Shown: positions 1-9,477 of the stretch, one piece after another
Numbering within the stretch: the stretch's first letter is position 1
How the letters are laid out: each line of letters begins with the position of its first letter
Source of the DNA: SFTJ01 sp045613305
Lineage (GTDB): Bacteria > Bacteroidota > Bacteroidia > Bacteroidales > Muribaculaceae
Direction: 5' to 3'
DNA length: 64,000 bases
NCBI GenBank assembly: GCA_045613305.1
Contig: JAZLAU010000040.1
Span: 1 to 64,000 of the forward strand
Made by a program: the position numbers and the translations under genes
Notes under the pieces: model-generated
The model's database searches: none
What the model was told of the DNA's origin: nothing
What the model saw: the letters and a program-made list of their open reading frames with translations, nothing else

Positions 1-976
1 CAAACGCTACAATCACACCGTAACATTTAAATATGGTCTTTGCGGCGCCGACGCTATCGACAAGGTTGGCGACCCATTCCCTCAAGAAACTCTCGATTTA
101 TGCCTTGAATCTGACGCTGTTTTGTTTTCTGCCGTAGGCGATCCTAAATTCGACAACGACCCCACCGCAAAAGTACGCCCCGAGCAGGGTTTGCTTGCAA
201 TGAGAAAGAAACTAGGATTATTTGCCAATATTCGACCTGTGCAAACCTTTAAATGCCTATTGCATAAATCTCCTCTAAGAGCGGAACTGGTTGATGGTGC
301 TGATTTTATTTGTATTCGTGAGTTAACGGGCGGAATGTATTTCGGTGAAAAGTATCAAGATAACGACAAAGCATATGACACAAACTCTTACACCCGTAAT
401 GAGATAGAACGCATCTTAAAAGTTGCTTTTGAATATGCTCAAAAACGCCGAAAACATCTCACCGTGGTCGACAAAGCAAACGTTTTGGCATCGAGCAGAT
501 TATGGAGACAAATTGCGCAAGAGATGGCACCCAATTATCCTGATGTAACAACCGATTTCATGTATGTCGACAATGCGGCAATGCGCATGATTCAAGAGCC
601 AAAGTTCTTTGATGTCATGGTAACAGAAAACACATTTGGCGATATTCTAACCGACGAAGGTTCATGCATAAGCGGTAGCATGGGACTTTTACCATCGGCT
701 TCTACTGGCGAAAGCACACCTGTTTTTGAACCTATTCACGGTTCTTGGCCTCAAGCAAAAGGTCTTAATATAGCAAATCCTTTGGCTCAAATTCTTTCGG
801 TAGCTATGTTATTCGAACACTTCAACCTTATTGACGAAGGGGCTTTAATTCGCGAAGCTGTAGATGCGGCTCTCAACAACAACATCAGAACGCCTGAAAT
901 ACAAGTTGCGGATGGTGCTAAATTCGGCACAAAAGAAGTTGGAGAATGGATTGTTGAATACATCAACCGTTATTAA
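1..976 (+). CDS. leuB: 3-isopropylmalate dehydrogenase, 5' end outside window
   Basis: NAD-dependent oxidative decarboxylation of 3-isopropylmalate in leucine synthesis. The frame is open from base 2, so the gene starts before the window; the first ATG or TTG inside is not the true start. Visible family signatures are the GDPKFDNDP stretch, the RPEQGLLAMRKKLGLFANIRP block, ELTGGMYFGEK, the VDNAAMR segment, and the DILTDEGS and EPIHGSWP motifs that bind metal and NAD. The C-terminus is complete and is followed by a strong hairpin at 1048-1085. Probably the last gene of a leu operon lying to the left (inference). Confidence 0.95.
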   Translation, partial: KRYNHTVTFKYGLCGADAIDKVGDPFPQETLDLCLESDAVLFSAVGDPKFDNDPTAKVRPEQGLLAMRKKLGLFANIRPVQTFKCLLHKSPLRAELVDGADFICIRELTGGMYFGEKYQDNDKAYDTNSYTRNEIERILKVAFEYAQKRRKHLTVVDKANVLASSRLWRQIAQEMAPNYPDVTTDFMYVDNAAMRMIQEPKFFDVMVTENTFGDILTDEGSCISGSMGLLPSASTGESTPVFEPIHGSWPQAKGLNIANPLAQILSVAMLFEHFNLIDEGALIREAVDAALNNNIRTPEIQVADGAKFGTKEVGEWIVEYINRY

Positions 977-1047
977 TTTGTTGTTGAAGTTTAATTCTAC
1001 ACAACCTATTTATTTACAACTCGGTTTGTAGGAAATGATTATTATAA

Positions 1048-1085
1048 AAAAACATAATGTTTCATAAACGAAACATTATGTTTTT
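1048..1085. terminator. Bidirectional terminator between leuB and the helicase
   Basis: Perfect 16-bp inverted repeat (1048-1063 with 1070-1085), 6-nt loop, flanked by A-run on the left and T-run on the right, so it can end transcription from both converging genes. Confidence 0.85.
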
Positions 1086-1086
1086 C

Positions 1087-3162
1087 TTATTTTTTACCCT
1101 TTTTGGATTTATGAGCTTTTGCCCTTAACTTCTTAGCTACTTCCTTGCGTTCTTCAGCAAGGTCTTCGAGGCCAATCTGTTCGTATATATACTGCAATTG
1201 CTCATGTGGTTGAGGTGCATTCTTATTGGCTTTAGCGGCTTTCTTAAAAGCCTTAATTGCAGCAGGAGTGTCACCGGCATCTTTCAGCATAATTCCCAAC
1301 AAAAATTGAGCATCATAATTGTTCCCGTTTATGCTTACCGCTTTCTTCAACAATGTTATAGCCATATCTATTTCATCGATATTGCTAAGCACCTTAGCCT
1401 TACCTATCAAAGCCTGTTCACATTCCGGCCACAATTTCAACGCTTTATCAAAATTAGCAAGTGCAGCCTTTATAGTTATGGCATCCCGCTTTGATGCAGC
1501 ATATTCCACCGAAACATCAGAAACTACGCCTCCCATATCAAGCGAATCATTACCCATAGCAACGTATTCCATTGCCAAGTCGTAAAGCACCTTTCGCTGA
1601 TTGTCGACTATAACCTCGAGTTGTTTAATCTCATTTTGCAACTTCTTTATCGTCGAAAGTTTCACAGCTGCAAATCGTTGTACCAAGTCTTCGTTTAAAA
1701 CATTTCGTATCTTCATCGCCTCAGCAAAATCGGCTATAGTTTTTCTGAAATCGCCATTATTAAATGCTTTAACAGAACTATTATACAACAAATCGGCCGA
1801 TGCTTTTGCCATAGCCTCATTAATCAGCGCCTTGCTATTAAAATATTTGCTGAACTCTACAATGTGGTTATTTACAATAATATCACGCTCATCAATTTGC
1901 TCCCTCAGCACGATTCCTTCCAACGATGTGCATCTTGACAAAGCCACATAGGTTTGCCCACTGCTAAAAGCCCCTCCGGCAAAATCTATTATTATATTAT
2001 TGAACGTTAGGCCTTGACTTTTATGTACGGTTAACGCCCAAGCCGGCTTCACAGGATATTGCTTAAACGTTCCAAGAACATTTTCCACCACTACTTTCTT
2101 TTCTTCGTCGTAGGTATACTGCATATTCTCCCATACTTCAGGCTCTACATTATACACATTTCCGTCTTCAAGTTCCACCCACATTTCATCGTCGTCTACC
2201 CTACAAACTCTGCCCAAAGTGCCATTAATCCAACGACCATCTTTATCATTTCGGATAAAAATAACCTGAGCATCTTTTTTAACCACTAACTCTTGCTGTG
2301 TTGGCAAGTTTTGTGAAGGAAACGTGCCCTCTATTTGTCCCTCAAACACATATTGAGGGTTTTCAATGGCGTCCATATGAGTTTCGTTTATCATGTCAAC
2401 CGTATCCCTACGAGTGGCCAACGTCATCACAAATGTGCCTTTTTCCTCTTTATAATTAGGATTATAGCGAGAATTAATTAACGTTATATCTTGTTTGGTT
2501 GCATGGTTTTCACGCACGCGGTCAAGCATCGAAACAAACACACTATCAGACTGGCGATAAATCTTGCGCAACTCTATCGGCACCAATTTTAAATAGCCAA
2601 ATGCATTTGCATTGAAAAAGAAGAAATTCTTATAGTATCTACGCAGAATGTCTTTCATGTCTTGCGTAACCACAGGTTCCAATTGAAAGATATCACCCAC
2701 AAGCAGCAGCTGCTTCCCACCGAAGGGCTCTCGCATATTTTCACTGTATACCCTTAAAACCCTATCCATGTAATCAATCATATCACTGCGCACCATCGAT
2801 ATCTCATCTACAATTATAAGGTCGAGTTCCTTAATGAGTTTAACCTTATCCTTAGGAAATTTTAAAGTGCTCCTAATCTTTCGTGCAGTGTAATCAGGGT
2901 CATCGGGCAATAATGGTTTAAACGGCATTTTAAAAAACGAGTGCATTGTAACACCGCCCACATTAACTGCAGCTATTCCTGTCGGTGCCAATATCACATA
3001 ATTTTTTCTCGTATTTGCACATATATATCGCAAAAAAGTACTCTTTCCCGTGCCAGCTTTACCCGTCAAAAACACCGACTGATTAGTGTGCTGTATTAAG
3101 TTCCATGCGTTTTGAAACTCAACATTATCTAAATCAATATTATTTGGTACTTCTATTGCCAT
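1087..3162 (-). CDS. PIF1/RecD-like superfamily 1 helicase with C-terminal TPRs
   Basis: 691 aa. Walker A GKAGTGKST is at residues 34-42 and a Walker B with VDEISMV lies near residue 118; a GDIFQLEP motif and a late VHKSQGLTF ... TYVALSRCTSLEGI segment complete the PIF1-type SF1B motor. After about residue 430 the motor ends. A coiled stretch (LQNEIKQLEVIVDNQRK) is followed by at least two or three TPR-like repeats (about 555-680) and a Lys-rich end. The motor indicates ATP-driven 5'-3' DNA unwinding; TPRs suggest a protein partner. The gene stands alone between two terminators. Substrate and partner are unknown. Confidence 0.85.
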   Translation of the reverse strand: MAIEVPNNIDLDNVEFQNAWNLIQHTNQSVFLTGKAGTGKSTFLRYICANTRKNYVILAPTGIAAVNVGGVTMHSFFKMPFKPLLPDDPDYTARKIRSTLKFPKDKVKLIKELDLIIVDEISMVRSDMIDYMDRVLRVYSENMREPFGGKQLLLVGDIFQLEPVVTQDMKDILRRYYKNFFFFNANAFGYLKLVPIELRKIYRQSDSVFVSMLDRVRENHATKQDITLINSRYNPNYKEEKGTFVMTLATRRDTVDMINETHMDAIENPQYVFEGQIEGTFPSQNLPTQQELVVKKDAQVIFIRNDKDGRWINGTLGRVCRVDDDEMWVELEDGNVYNVEPEVWENMQYTYDEEKKVVVENVLGTFKQYPVKPAWALTVHKSQGLTFNNIIIDFAGGAFSSGQTYVALSRCTSLEGIVLREQIDERDIIVNNHIVEFSKYFNSKALINEAMAKASADLLYNSSVKAFNNGDFRKTIADFAEAMKIRNVLNEDLVQRFAAVKLSTIKKLQNEIKQLEVIVDNQRKVLYDLAMEYVAMGNDSLDMGGVVSDVSVEYAASKRDAITIKAALANFDKALKLWPECEQALIGKAKVLSNIDEIDMAITLLKKAVSINGNNYDAQFLLGIMLKDAGDTPAAIKAFKKAAKANKNAPQPHEQLQYIYEQIGLEDLAEERKEVAKKLRAKAHKSKKGKK

Positions 3163-3185
3163 TTTTTCAACCGATTATAATTTAA

Positions 3186-3193
3186 CAAATTTA
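3186..3193 (-). promoter_or_regulatory. -7 promoter element of the helicase gene
   Basis: TAAATTTG on the minus strand, 24 nt upstream of the ATG, matches the Bacteroidota TAnnTTTG element. No clear -33 TTTG at the expected spacing. Confidence 0.5.
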
Positions 3194-3264
3194 CAAATAA
3201 TAGTTTGCTTTTAAGAAAGCAACGGAGTGAAAATATTAACATTCTCACCCCACACACAAACAAA

Positions 3265-3294
3265 AAAGAATCGAGGCCTTTGCCCCGATTCTTT
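3265..3294 (-). terminator. Terminator of the FadL-like gene
   Basis: 13-bp stem (3265-3277 with 3282-3294, one wobble pair), 4-nt loop, followed on the minus strand by a T-run. Confidence 0.85.
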
Positions 3295-3316
3295 AAACTG
3301 CAAATTCTTCTCATTT

Positions 3317-4894
3317 TTAGAATCTCACTCCAAATGTTGCCACTATTCTGTCGTTTGTGTCCTTAACAATGTTTGATGGAGATGGTTCACCATAATCAAC
3401 TACAGGTGAAAATGCATGATATTCTCGTTCTTTATTTTTATGAACATAAGCCAAATCTGCATAGAAGCGGCCAAACTTATAGCCTATACCTAAGCAGTAA
3501 TGTTGAGTGCTTTTATCAAACGAATATGCCGGAGTTGTGCTTACGGTTATAATGTTCATCTGCTCATTCAATGCTTCTTCCTTAACTGGCGATGTTTGAT
3601 GAGAGAAACCAGCACGAACACTAAAACTTGGGTCAATTCTGTATTCAGCACCTAATCTGAAAACATTAGAACCTTTATAATAATCACGGATGTCAAAATT
3701 AGTGTCAACATAATCATATCCGTAATCATCTTTTAAATTCATAGTGTTATATTGAACTCTTTCATAATCAAAACTTACAATTGCTTTGGTGCCAATAACA
3801 CCAGCTATGCTTCCCATGAAGCGCCATGGTGTGCTCAATTGATACCATGTTTCACCATCATACCCGTCATTTGTTTCAACGGAGCTTTGCTGACCGGCAT
3901 AATCAAATCCCAAAGAAGTGTAATAACTATCTTTCATTGTGAAATATGTAGGCGTATGGAAAGCCGCGCCAATTCTAATGGCATTTGTTGCTCTATATAT
4001 CACACCTAACTTAAAGTTACAGCCCGTGCCTTTTGTTGACAAATAATTTTCAAGGGCATACATTGCAGAGCCTTTAACCACATTACCCACACCAGTAATA
4101 TCGTCATTTATATATGCATTATCAAGAGCTTCTCCATAATAAGAATACAAATTATAGTCTAAGTCCATAATGCCCAAAGTCATACCCCAATATAGCTTAT
4201 CTTTAAAATTACCGCCGAACGATAGGTTATACTCATTGATACCACCCTTTTCTATCACTTCATATTCACCATAACCATTAGTTCCATCGCCAAACAAACC
4301 CTGAAAAGACTTTCCGTCACTCAAAGGGTTAATTAAACTACCATCATATGCCAAAATACTCATCCAAGGAGCCTCAGTTGTCTCATAATTAGCACTTGCC
4401 AAATCATTAGATGTCCAACCTTCTGCATTTGTGATGCCTGCTATATAATTCGACAATGACGTGTTCAAATTGTGCATTTGGCCCTTGTATGCTCTAGCAA
4501 AATTCACTCTACGGTTATAGGTAAAGCCCAAATTGACATTTCTCAAAACATCACCATTAATTTTGAATGCACCGATATAACCAAACGAATTACAATTAAC
4601 TTTAGTCTGGTCGGTTGATTCACTATAATTAAGGTCTAAGCTCTTGCTTGTTTGCATATCAACATCTAGAGTTACCGACATGTCTGAGCTGCGGTATACA
4701 CCTATACCCCCAGGATTTTGCGATATTGACGACAAGTCGCCACCAAGAGCGCCAAAAGCCCCGCCCATCGACATATAGCGTGCAGTACCTCTTAAATCAT
4801 CTTGCGACATTGAGTATGCATCAAGTGCACTTTGTGCAAACGACACTGTTGGTATCAACATCGCTACTGCAGCACATATTACAATTTTTTTCAT
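3317..4894 (-). CDS. OmpP1/FadL-family outer membrane protein
   Basis: 525 aa. Sec signal peptide (MKKIVICAAVAMLIPTVSFA, cleavage before Q21). The mature N-terminus carries RGTARYMSMGGAFGALGGD and SQNPGGIGVYR, matching the hatch and NPxG region of the FadL/TodX family. Alternating aromatic and polar strands and a terminal Phe (ATFGVRF) fit a beta-barrel. FadL relatives import hydrophobic compounds; in Bacteroidota genomes such proteins are often named hemin receptors, without good support. It lies 41 bp downstream of the low-complexity secreted protein on the same strand and shares its terminator side, so the two are probably co-transcribed. Substrate unknown. Confidence 0.85.
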   Translation of the reverse strand: MKKIVICAAVAMLIPTVSFAQSALDAYSMSQDDLRGTARYMSMGGAFGALGGDLSSISQNPGGIGVYRSSDMSVTLDVDMQTSKSLDLNYSESTDQTKVNCNSFGYIGAFKINGDVLRNVNLGFTYNRRVNFARAYKGQMHNLNTSLSNYIAGITNAEGWTSNDLASANYETTEAPWMSILAYDGSLINPLSDGKSFQGLFGDGTNGYGEYEVIEKGGINEYNLSFGGNFKDKLYWGMTLGIMDLDYNLYSYYGEALDNAYINDDITGVGNVVKGSAMYALENYLSTKGTGCNFKLGVIYRATNAIRIGAAFHTPTYFTMKDSYYTSLGFDYAGQQSSVETNDGYDGETWYQLSTPWRFMGSIAGVIGTKAIVSFDYERVQYNTMNLKDDYGYDYVDTNFDIRDYYKGSNVFRLGAEYRIDPSFSVRAGFSHQTSPVKEEALNEQMNIITVSTTPAYSFDKSTQHYCLGIGYKFGRFYADLAYVHKNKEREYHAFSPVVDYGEPSPSNIVKDTNDRIVATFGVRF

Positions 4895-4935
4895 AATATC
4901 TATATTATTATATTGAAATTACACTTTCATTAAAT

Positions 4936-6213
4936 TTATCGACGTCCGCCACGGCTACCTCCACTGCTGCTACCACCGCGACTGCCGCCACTATTTCCGC
5001 CACTGTATCCGCCGCTACTGCGACCTCCGCTCATCGAGCCACTATTGTAACTGCTACCGCTACTACTACGAGTGGTTCCACTGCTATAACCAGAGCTACG
5101 GCGTGTAGTTGTGCTTGAGTTTGAATTATATGTAGGTGCTGCACTTCTTGAACGTGTCACAGAATTACGACGTGACATGTTTTCAGTTGCCGACGAACCT
5201 ACACTCTTTCTGATAGAGCCTGTTGTTCCAGGACGTGACACCGATGTTGATGGTCTCGAAGAATTCACACTTGCGCCATTATTTCTATTAATTGTGGATG
5301 GTCTTGTAGATACCCTGCCCGATGTGTTCGACACATTATTTCTGCGAGAAATTGTAGATGCATATCCTGGGCGGCCTGTTGTCACACTGTTTTTGCCTAT
5401 AGTTCCTCTGCCGCCTATAGTTCCACGATGTCCGGCTGTCAATCTGCCACCGTCGTTTATATGTGGGCGACTAACTGGCCAATAGTGTCCATGATGACCC
5501 CAACTTGGACCATGCCATCCATAGTGTGGATATCCACATCCCCATGTGTAATGCCATGGATTATGCCATCCACCATACCATCCATAACCCCACGAATAGT
5601 ATGGGTCATACCAAGGATCGTACCATCCTGTGTACCAACTGTCATACCAACCATATCCATAAGGACGATACCATGAACGGTAAGGACGATATCCTCCCCA
5701 ATAAAATGGATCGTAATAGCTTCCAAATGATGTACCTACTATCAAATTAACTGTTGGACGGTTGTCATAGTACAACTCAATAAGTTCGGCGTCTTCACTA
5801 CTGTCGACCAATTCTGGATTATGAAACTTCACCAAACGGTCGGTATATGCAAAATCCTCGATGTTAGCCGAATCACCTGCAGCATATGCAGCAGCTTCTT
5901 CTGCATAATAAGCTTCTTGCTCGTCAGTGTAACGACGATTATATTCATCAACATCTCGCCCATTCACAATTTGTGGTGAGGTTGAAGTAGCCGACTTAGT
6001 TTGTTTCTGAGTGTCAACTGTAAAATATGGATTTCGTGCGGCCGTTGAAGTTGTGCCGCTGCTTTTCTTTATAGTTATAGCAGCCTTCTTTTCAGTATCT
6101 TTACTTTTATTTTTTGCTCCTGTATCATAATAGATATCGTCCCAATCTTGAGCAAACGAAACAGCGCTACCCAAAACCACAGATCCCAGCAAAGTTAAAA
6201 TATACTTCTTCAT
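4936..6213 (-). CDS. Secreted low-complexity protein, Tyr/Trp-rich core and Ser/Gly/Arg-rich tail
   Basis: 425 aa, no recognised domain. Signal peptide ends at SFA-Q22. Residues about 25-150 are polar and acidic with Ala/Tyr (TDEQEAYYAEEAAAYAAGD). Residues about 165-250 are extremely rich in Tyr, Trp, Gly, Pro and His, with repeats such as WYDPWYDPYYSWGYGWYGGW. Residues about 255-425 are disordered Ser/Thr/Arg/Gly repeats ending SGGSRGGRR. No lipobox. The composition suggests a surface or periplasmic structural or adhesive protein, or a binder of metal or peptidoglycan; this is inference. It is first in a likely two-gene unit with the FadL-like gene. Confidence 0.75.
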   Translation of the reverse strand: MKKYILTLLGSVVLGSAVSFAQDWDDIYYDTGAKNKSKDTEKKAAITIKKSSGTTSTAARNPYFTVDTQKQTKSATSTSPQIVNGRDVDEYNRRYTDEQEAYYAEEAAAYAAGDSANIEDFAYTDRLVKFHNPELVDSSEDAELIELYYDNRPTVNLIVGTSFGSYYDPFYWGGYRPYRSWYRPYGYGWYDSWYTGWYDPWYDPYYSWGYGWYGGWHNPWHYTWGCGYPHYGWHGPSWGHHGHYWPVSRPHINDGGRLTAGHRGTIGGRGTIGKNSVTTGRPGYASTISRRNNVSNTSGRVSTRPSTINRNNGASVNSSRPSTSVSRPGTTGSIRKSVGSSATENMSRRNSVTRSRSAAPTYNSNSSTTTRRSSGYSSGTTRSSSGSSYNSGSMSGGRSSGGYSGGNSGGSRGGSSSGGSRGGRR

Positions 6214-6421
6214 CTCTTATTATTTTTTAATTTAGTTCTTTTTAAAAATTAGACTAACAAACAACACAAAAGTTTAATGCCTATTTTTTCAAAGTAAAGT
6301 TAACCAATACTTTTCTAATAAACGCAACACATAATATATTATTAAGAATATTTATGTTAATTACCTTAATATCACAAACAAAACCAACAATTTTATATTA
6401 AAGTTCTACTTAGTCACTTAT

Positions 6422-6453
6422 ATTGCTCTTTTCATTAATTCTTATTAGATTTG
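6422..6453 (+). promoter_or_regulatory. Promoter of dus-trmN6
   Basis: ATTG at 6422-6425, 20-nt spacer, TAGATTTG at 6446-6453; start codon 40 nt downstream. Confidence 0.6.
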
Positions 6454-6492
6454 CATTGAATTAAGGCAAGCAATTGCATTTGGAGTCACAAC

Positions 6493-7407
6493 ATGGAACA
6501 GAAAATATTTTTAGCCCCTCTTCAAGGCTACACAGACCACATATGGAGAACTGCCCACAAAAATGTCTTTAACACCATCGACTGCTATTTCTCATCGTTC
6601 ATTCGCGTTGAGCGCGGGGATATTAGGCGAAAAGACATTCGCGATATTTCTCCGGAAAACAATCCAGGCACAAACATCATTCCGCAAATATTAGCTTGTG
6701 CGCCCAACGATGCGTCTTTAATAGCACAAAAAATCGAAGAGTTAGGATATACGAATATTGACATCAACTTAGGATGTCCGTTTCCTCTAATCGCTCGCAA
6801 ACAAAAAGGTGCCGGAATGCTAGCTCATCCCGACAAAGTAGAAGATTTGTTTGTTGCTTTATCTAAATTTGACCGTATAAAATACTCGGTAAAAATGCGA
6901 TTGGGAATGAATGATGCCGATGAGTGGAAACAATTGCTGCCTCTTTTCGACATAATTTCACCATCACACATCACCATCCATCCAAGAATAGGCACACAAC
7001 AATATAAAGGTGACCTAAACAACGAAAGTTTTGCTGAATTCTACAATTCTTGCAAGTTCCCGATAGTATACAATGGCGATATAACATCGCTAACCAAAGC
7101 TAAAGAAATAGCATCGAGGTTTCCTGCATTACATGCCATAATGATAGGAAGAGGATTTTTGCAAAACCCTGCCATGTTGAGCGACAATCCTAACGATAAC
7201 GCGAAAATTCAAAAATTTCACCAACAGTTATTCGAAGGCAATTGCGACTATTTAGAAGGTGGCGACCACCAAATATTGGCAAAGATGAAAACTTATTGGG
7301 AGTACCTATTACCTAACGCCGAACGAAGTCTTAGAAAGAAAATAATCAAAAGCACTAACCTGCAACGATATAGTAACGCAGTTGAGGAATTATTTGCAAA
7401 ATTATAA
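6493..7407 (+). CDS. dus: tRNA-dihydrouridine synthase
   Basis: 304 aa FMN enzyme that reduces uridine to dihydrouridine in tRNA. N-terminal LAPLQGYTDHIWR fits the Dus FMN-binding barrel, INLGCPFP holds the catalytic Cys95, KMRLG and the TIHPR and YNGDI strands complete the barrel, and MIGRGFLQNPAML is the phosphate-binding end. Slightly shorter than E. coli Dus enzymes (about 320 aa). Which positions it modifies cannot be told from sequence. It is 12 bp upstream of trmN6, so two tRNA modification enzymes appear to share one transcript. Confidence 0.9.
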   Translation: MEQKIFLAPLQGYTDHIWRTAHKNVFNTIDCYFSSFIRVERGDIRRKDIRDISPENNPGTNIIPQILACAPNDASLIAQKIEELGYTNIDINLGCPFPLIARKQKGAGMLAHPDKVEDLFVALSKFDRIKYSVKMRLGMNDADEWKQLLPLFDIISPSHITIHPRIGTQQYKGDLNNESFAEFYNSCKFPIVYNGDITSLTKAKEIASRFPALHAIMIGRGFLQNPAMLSDNPNDNAKIQKFHQQLFEGNCDYLEGGDHQILAKMKTYWEYLLPNAERSLRKKIIKSTNLQRYSNAVEELFAKL

Positions 7408-7419
7408 CATCAAGGCTAT

Positions 7420-8133
7420 ATGCGAGAACGCGTATTTCATTTTAAACAATTCAGTATCAGCCATAATAAATGTGCTATGAAAGTAGGCACCGACGGCGTG
7501 CTACTTGGAGCATGGTGTAACACTACAGAAAATGGCAACTGCCTTGATATAGGCACAGGCAGCGGCTTAATTGCAATGATGGTTGCGCAAAGAAACCAGT
7601 CAGCCTTAATCACCGCAATTGATATTGAAGAAAATGCCGCAATTGAGGCTGCTGAGAATTTCGAAAAATGCCCATGGGCTGCGCGTTTAGAATCTAAACA
7701 TATAGATTTTAAAACTTTTGCCGAAAACTCTAATATCAAATTCGACTCAATTGTTTCCAACCCCCCGTTTTTTATCAATTCTCTTCATTCTCCAGACTAT
7801 AATAGAACAAAAGCTCGACATACCGACTCTTTAACATTCAACGACCTTATCGTTTATTCAGCTAAGATTCTCAACGATGATGGTTGTTTAAGCATCATTA
7901 CACCGGCCGACACAGAAGAAGTCATTACAAACATTGCCCTCAATGCAGGCTTGTGTATAACTCGCAAAACATATGTTCATCCCACAACCGACACTCAGGC
8001 AAAACGCATCCTTTGGGAATTCTCTCCGAAATTTAGAGAAACAACTGTTGAGCATATCACTATTGAAATATCACGGCACATTTATACTCCTGAATATATT
8101 GCCCTAACTAAAGATTTTTACATTAAAATGTAG
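7420..8133 (+). CDS. trmN6: tRNA1(Val) (adenine37-N6)-methyltransferase
   Basis: 237 aa class I SAM-dependent methyltransferase of the YfiC/TrmN6 type, which makes m6A37 in tRNA-Val. SAM motif I CLDIGTGSGL at residues 41-50, acidic ribose-binding AIDIE at about 66-70, and the N6-amino methyltransferase motif NPPFF at 114-118. The early MKVGTDGVLLGAW is also characteristic. Follows dus closely. The specific tRNA target rests on family knowledge. Confidence 0.87.
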   Translation: MRERVFHFKQFSISHNKCAMKVGTDGVLLGAWCNTTENGNCLDIGTGSGLIAMMVAQRNQSALITAIDIEENAAIEAAENFEKCPWAARLESKHIDFKTFAENSNIKFDSIVSNPPFFINSLHSPDYNRTKARHTDSLTFNDLIVYSAKILNDDGCLSIITPADTEEVITNIALNAGLCITRKTYVHPTTDTQAKRILWEFSPKFRETTVEHITIEISRHIYTPEYIALTKDFYIKM

Positions 8134-8518
8134 TAAGTGTTTGTGTGTGCACTATACTATTTTGCTTACAAGATGAAACTTAACTTGCCTTGAAGCATGA
8201 ACAAATTGATGCTTTACAGATTAAGCATCAACTTAAATGCTCATTCAACACTTAAAAGCCTAATAATCTCTGTAACAATCAATAACCACCAATATACAAA
8301 ACTTCTCACTTACAAACTGTAAGTAAAACCCCTTTTTTACTTATTTTTAAATTTTATTCATCTCTTTAATCAAACAGAGTTTAATAACTGTAACACATTG
8401 AATGTCAACACCATGAGCAATTAAAAAAATTAAGACAAAATTTGTAGCAGAAAACCAAAATTTACACTAATTTTGCATAACAATTGAAGATTTAAATATT
8501 TAAACAAAACAAATACCT
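8134..8518. other. 385-bp AT-rich gap before marC
   Basis: No ORF of interest. A 9-bp hairpin (8206-8214 with 8223-8231) may end the dus-trmN6 transcript, although no long T-run follows. TTTG at 8441-8444 and TAATTTTG at 8468-8475 look like the marC promoter, with a long 23-nt spacer. Confidence 0.5.
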
Positions 8519-9121
8519 ATGTTCTCAGAATATATCTCAAAATTCAACATCAGTGAAGTATTAGGAGCGTTTATCGTATTGTTTGCGATTATCGACATTA
8601 TCGGTTCAGTTCCTATCATAATTAACATTAAGCAAAAAGGCGGCGTTGTAAACGCATCAAAAGCTGCCATTTATGCCGGAGTTTTGCTTTGCATATTCTT
8701 TTTTGCCGGCGAAGGTATCTTGCACCTATTCCATGTAGATATTGCGTCATTTGCCGCAGCTGGTGCCATTGTGATTTTCCTAATTGCAATTGAAATGCTT
8801 CTCGACATTGAAATTTTCCGTAATCAGGGATCTGAAACATCCGGAACACTCGTGCCTATCGTATTCCCTCTTATTGCTGGCGCAGGTTCTTTTACAACTC
8901 TACTTTCACTTAAAGCGGAGTATGCCGACATTAACATCCTTATAGCCTTGTTCCTTAACATGCTTTGGACTTATTTTGTCATAAAGATGACCGACCCTAT
9001 CGAAAAACTATTAGACAAAGGTGGACTATATATGCTTCGCAAATTTTTTGGGATTATTCTTCTTGCAATTTCCGTTAAACTATTTACAACAAACTTTGCT
9101 CAATTATTCCAGATGCAATAA
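8519..9121 (+). CDS. marC: MarC/UPF0056 family membrane protein
   Basis: 200 aa with six hydrophobic segments. The first helix contains the family block FAIIDIIGSVPI. Later blocks are AAAGAIVIFLIAIEML, VPIVFPLIAGAGSFTTLL and the final IILLAISVKLF. MarC proteins sit in the cytoplasmic membrane; the early link to multiple antibiotic resistance was not confirmed and transport function is unsettled. Monocistronic, with a strong hairpin at 9185-9211 after the stop. Confidence 0.88.
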   Translation: MFSEYISKFNISEVLGAFIVLFAIIDIIGSVPIIINIKQKGGVVNASKAAIYAGVLLCIFFFAGEGILHLFHVDIASFAAAGAIVIFLIAIEMLLDIEIFRNQGSETSGTLVPIVFPLIAGAGSFTTLLSLKAEYADINILIALFLNMLWTYFVIKMTDPIEKLLDKGGLYMLRKFFGIILLAISVKLFTTNFAQLFQMQ

Positions 9122-9184
9122 AAGCACATAGAGTTTATTTTATTGAACTCTTAACGAAAAGATATTTAAATCACACTTTGCCAA

Positions 9185-9211
9185 GTGCCCCCAAAGAATC
9201 TTTGGGGGCAC
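9185..9211 (+). terminator. marC terminator
   Basis: Perfect 11-bp GC-rich stem (9185-9195 with 9201-9211), 5-nt loop, followed by AACTTTTT. Confidence 0.85.
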
Positions 9212-9422
9212 AACTTTTTAAACCACATATTTATATAGTCTACTCAAATTATAACAACAAAACTTGACTATTCTTATTTTGCATTAACACATTTAGCAAT
9301 TAATACATCTATATTACTGCAAAGCAACCTGTCAACACAAGCACGCAACGCACTAAGTAGCCACACTTTAGATTTCATAATATATACAAGCCTTTTGCTA
9401 CTTGAAATAAAGTATCAAAAAA

Positions 9423-9452
9423 AATAGGATTACCGAATTTGGTAATCCTATT
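9423..9452 (-). terminator. carB terminator
   Basis: Perfect 12-bp stem (9423-9434 with 9441-9452), 6-nt loop. An A-run and a T-run flank it, so it can work on both strands. Confidence 0.85.
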
Positions 9453-9477
9453 TTTATTATTCTATCCTATTTTGGAA

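Larger units (their letters stand above)
9122..9477. other. 356-bp gap with two terminators
   Basis: Holds the marC terminator near its left end and the carB terminator near its right end; the 200 bp between are AT-rich with no gene seen. Confidence 0.6.

Noticed and set aside
5505..5750. Open frames in other frames over the Tyr/Trp-rich region, with Met/His- or Ile/Pro-rich products
   Set aside because: They arise from the repetitive codons of the low-complexity gene; the frame with the signal peptide is the real one.
8206..8231. Hairpin and repeated AAGCAT words as a possible CRISPR or repeat array
   Set aside because: Only one inverted pair, with no regular spacing and no cas genes in the window.
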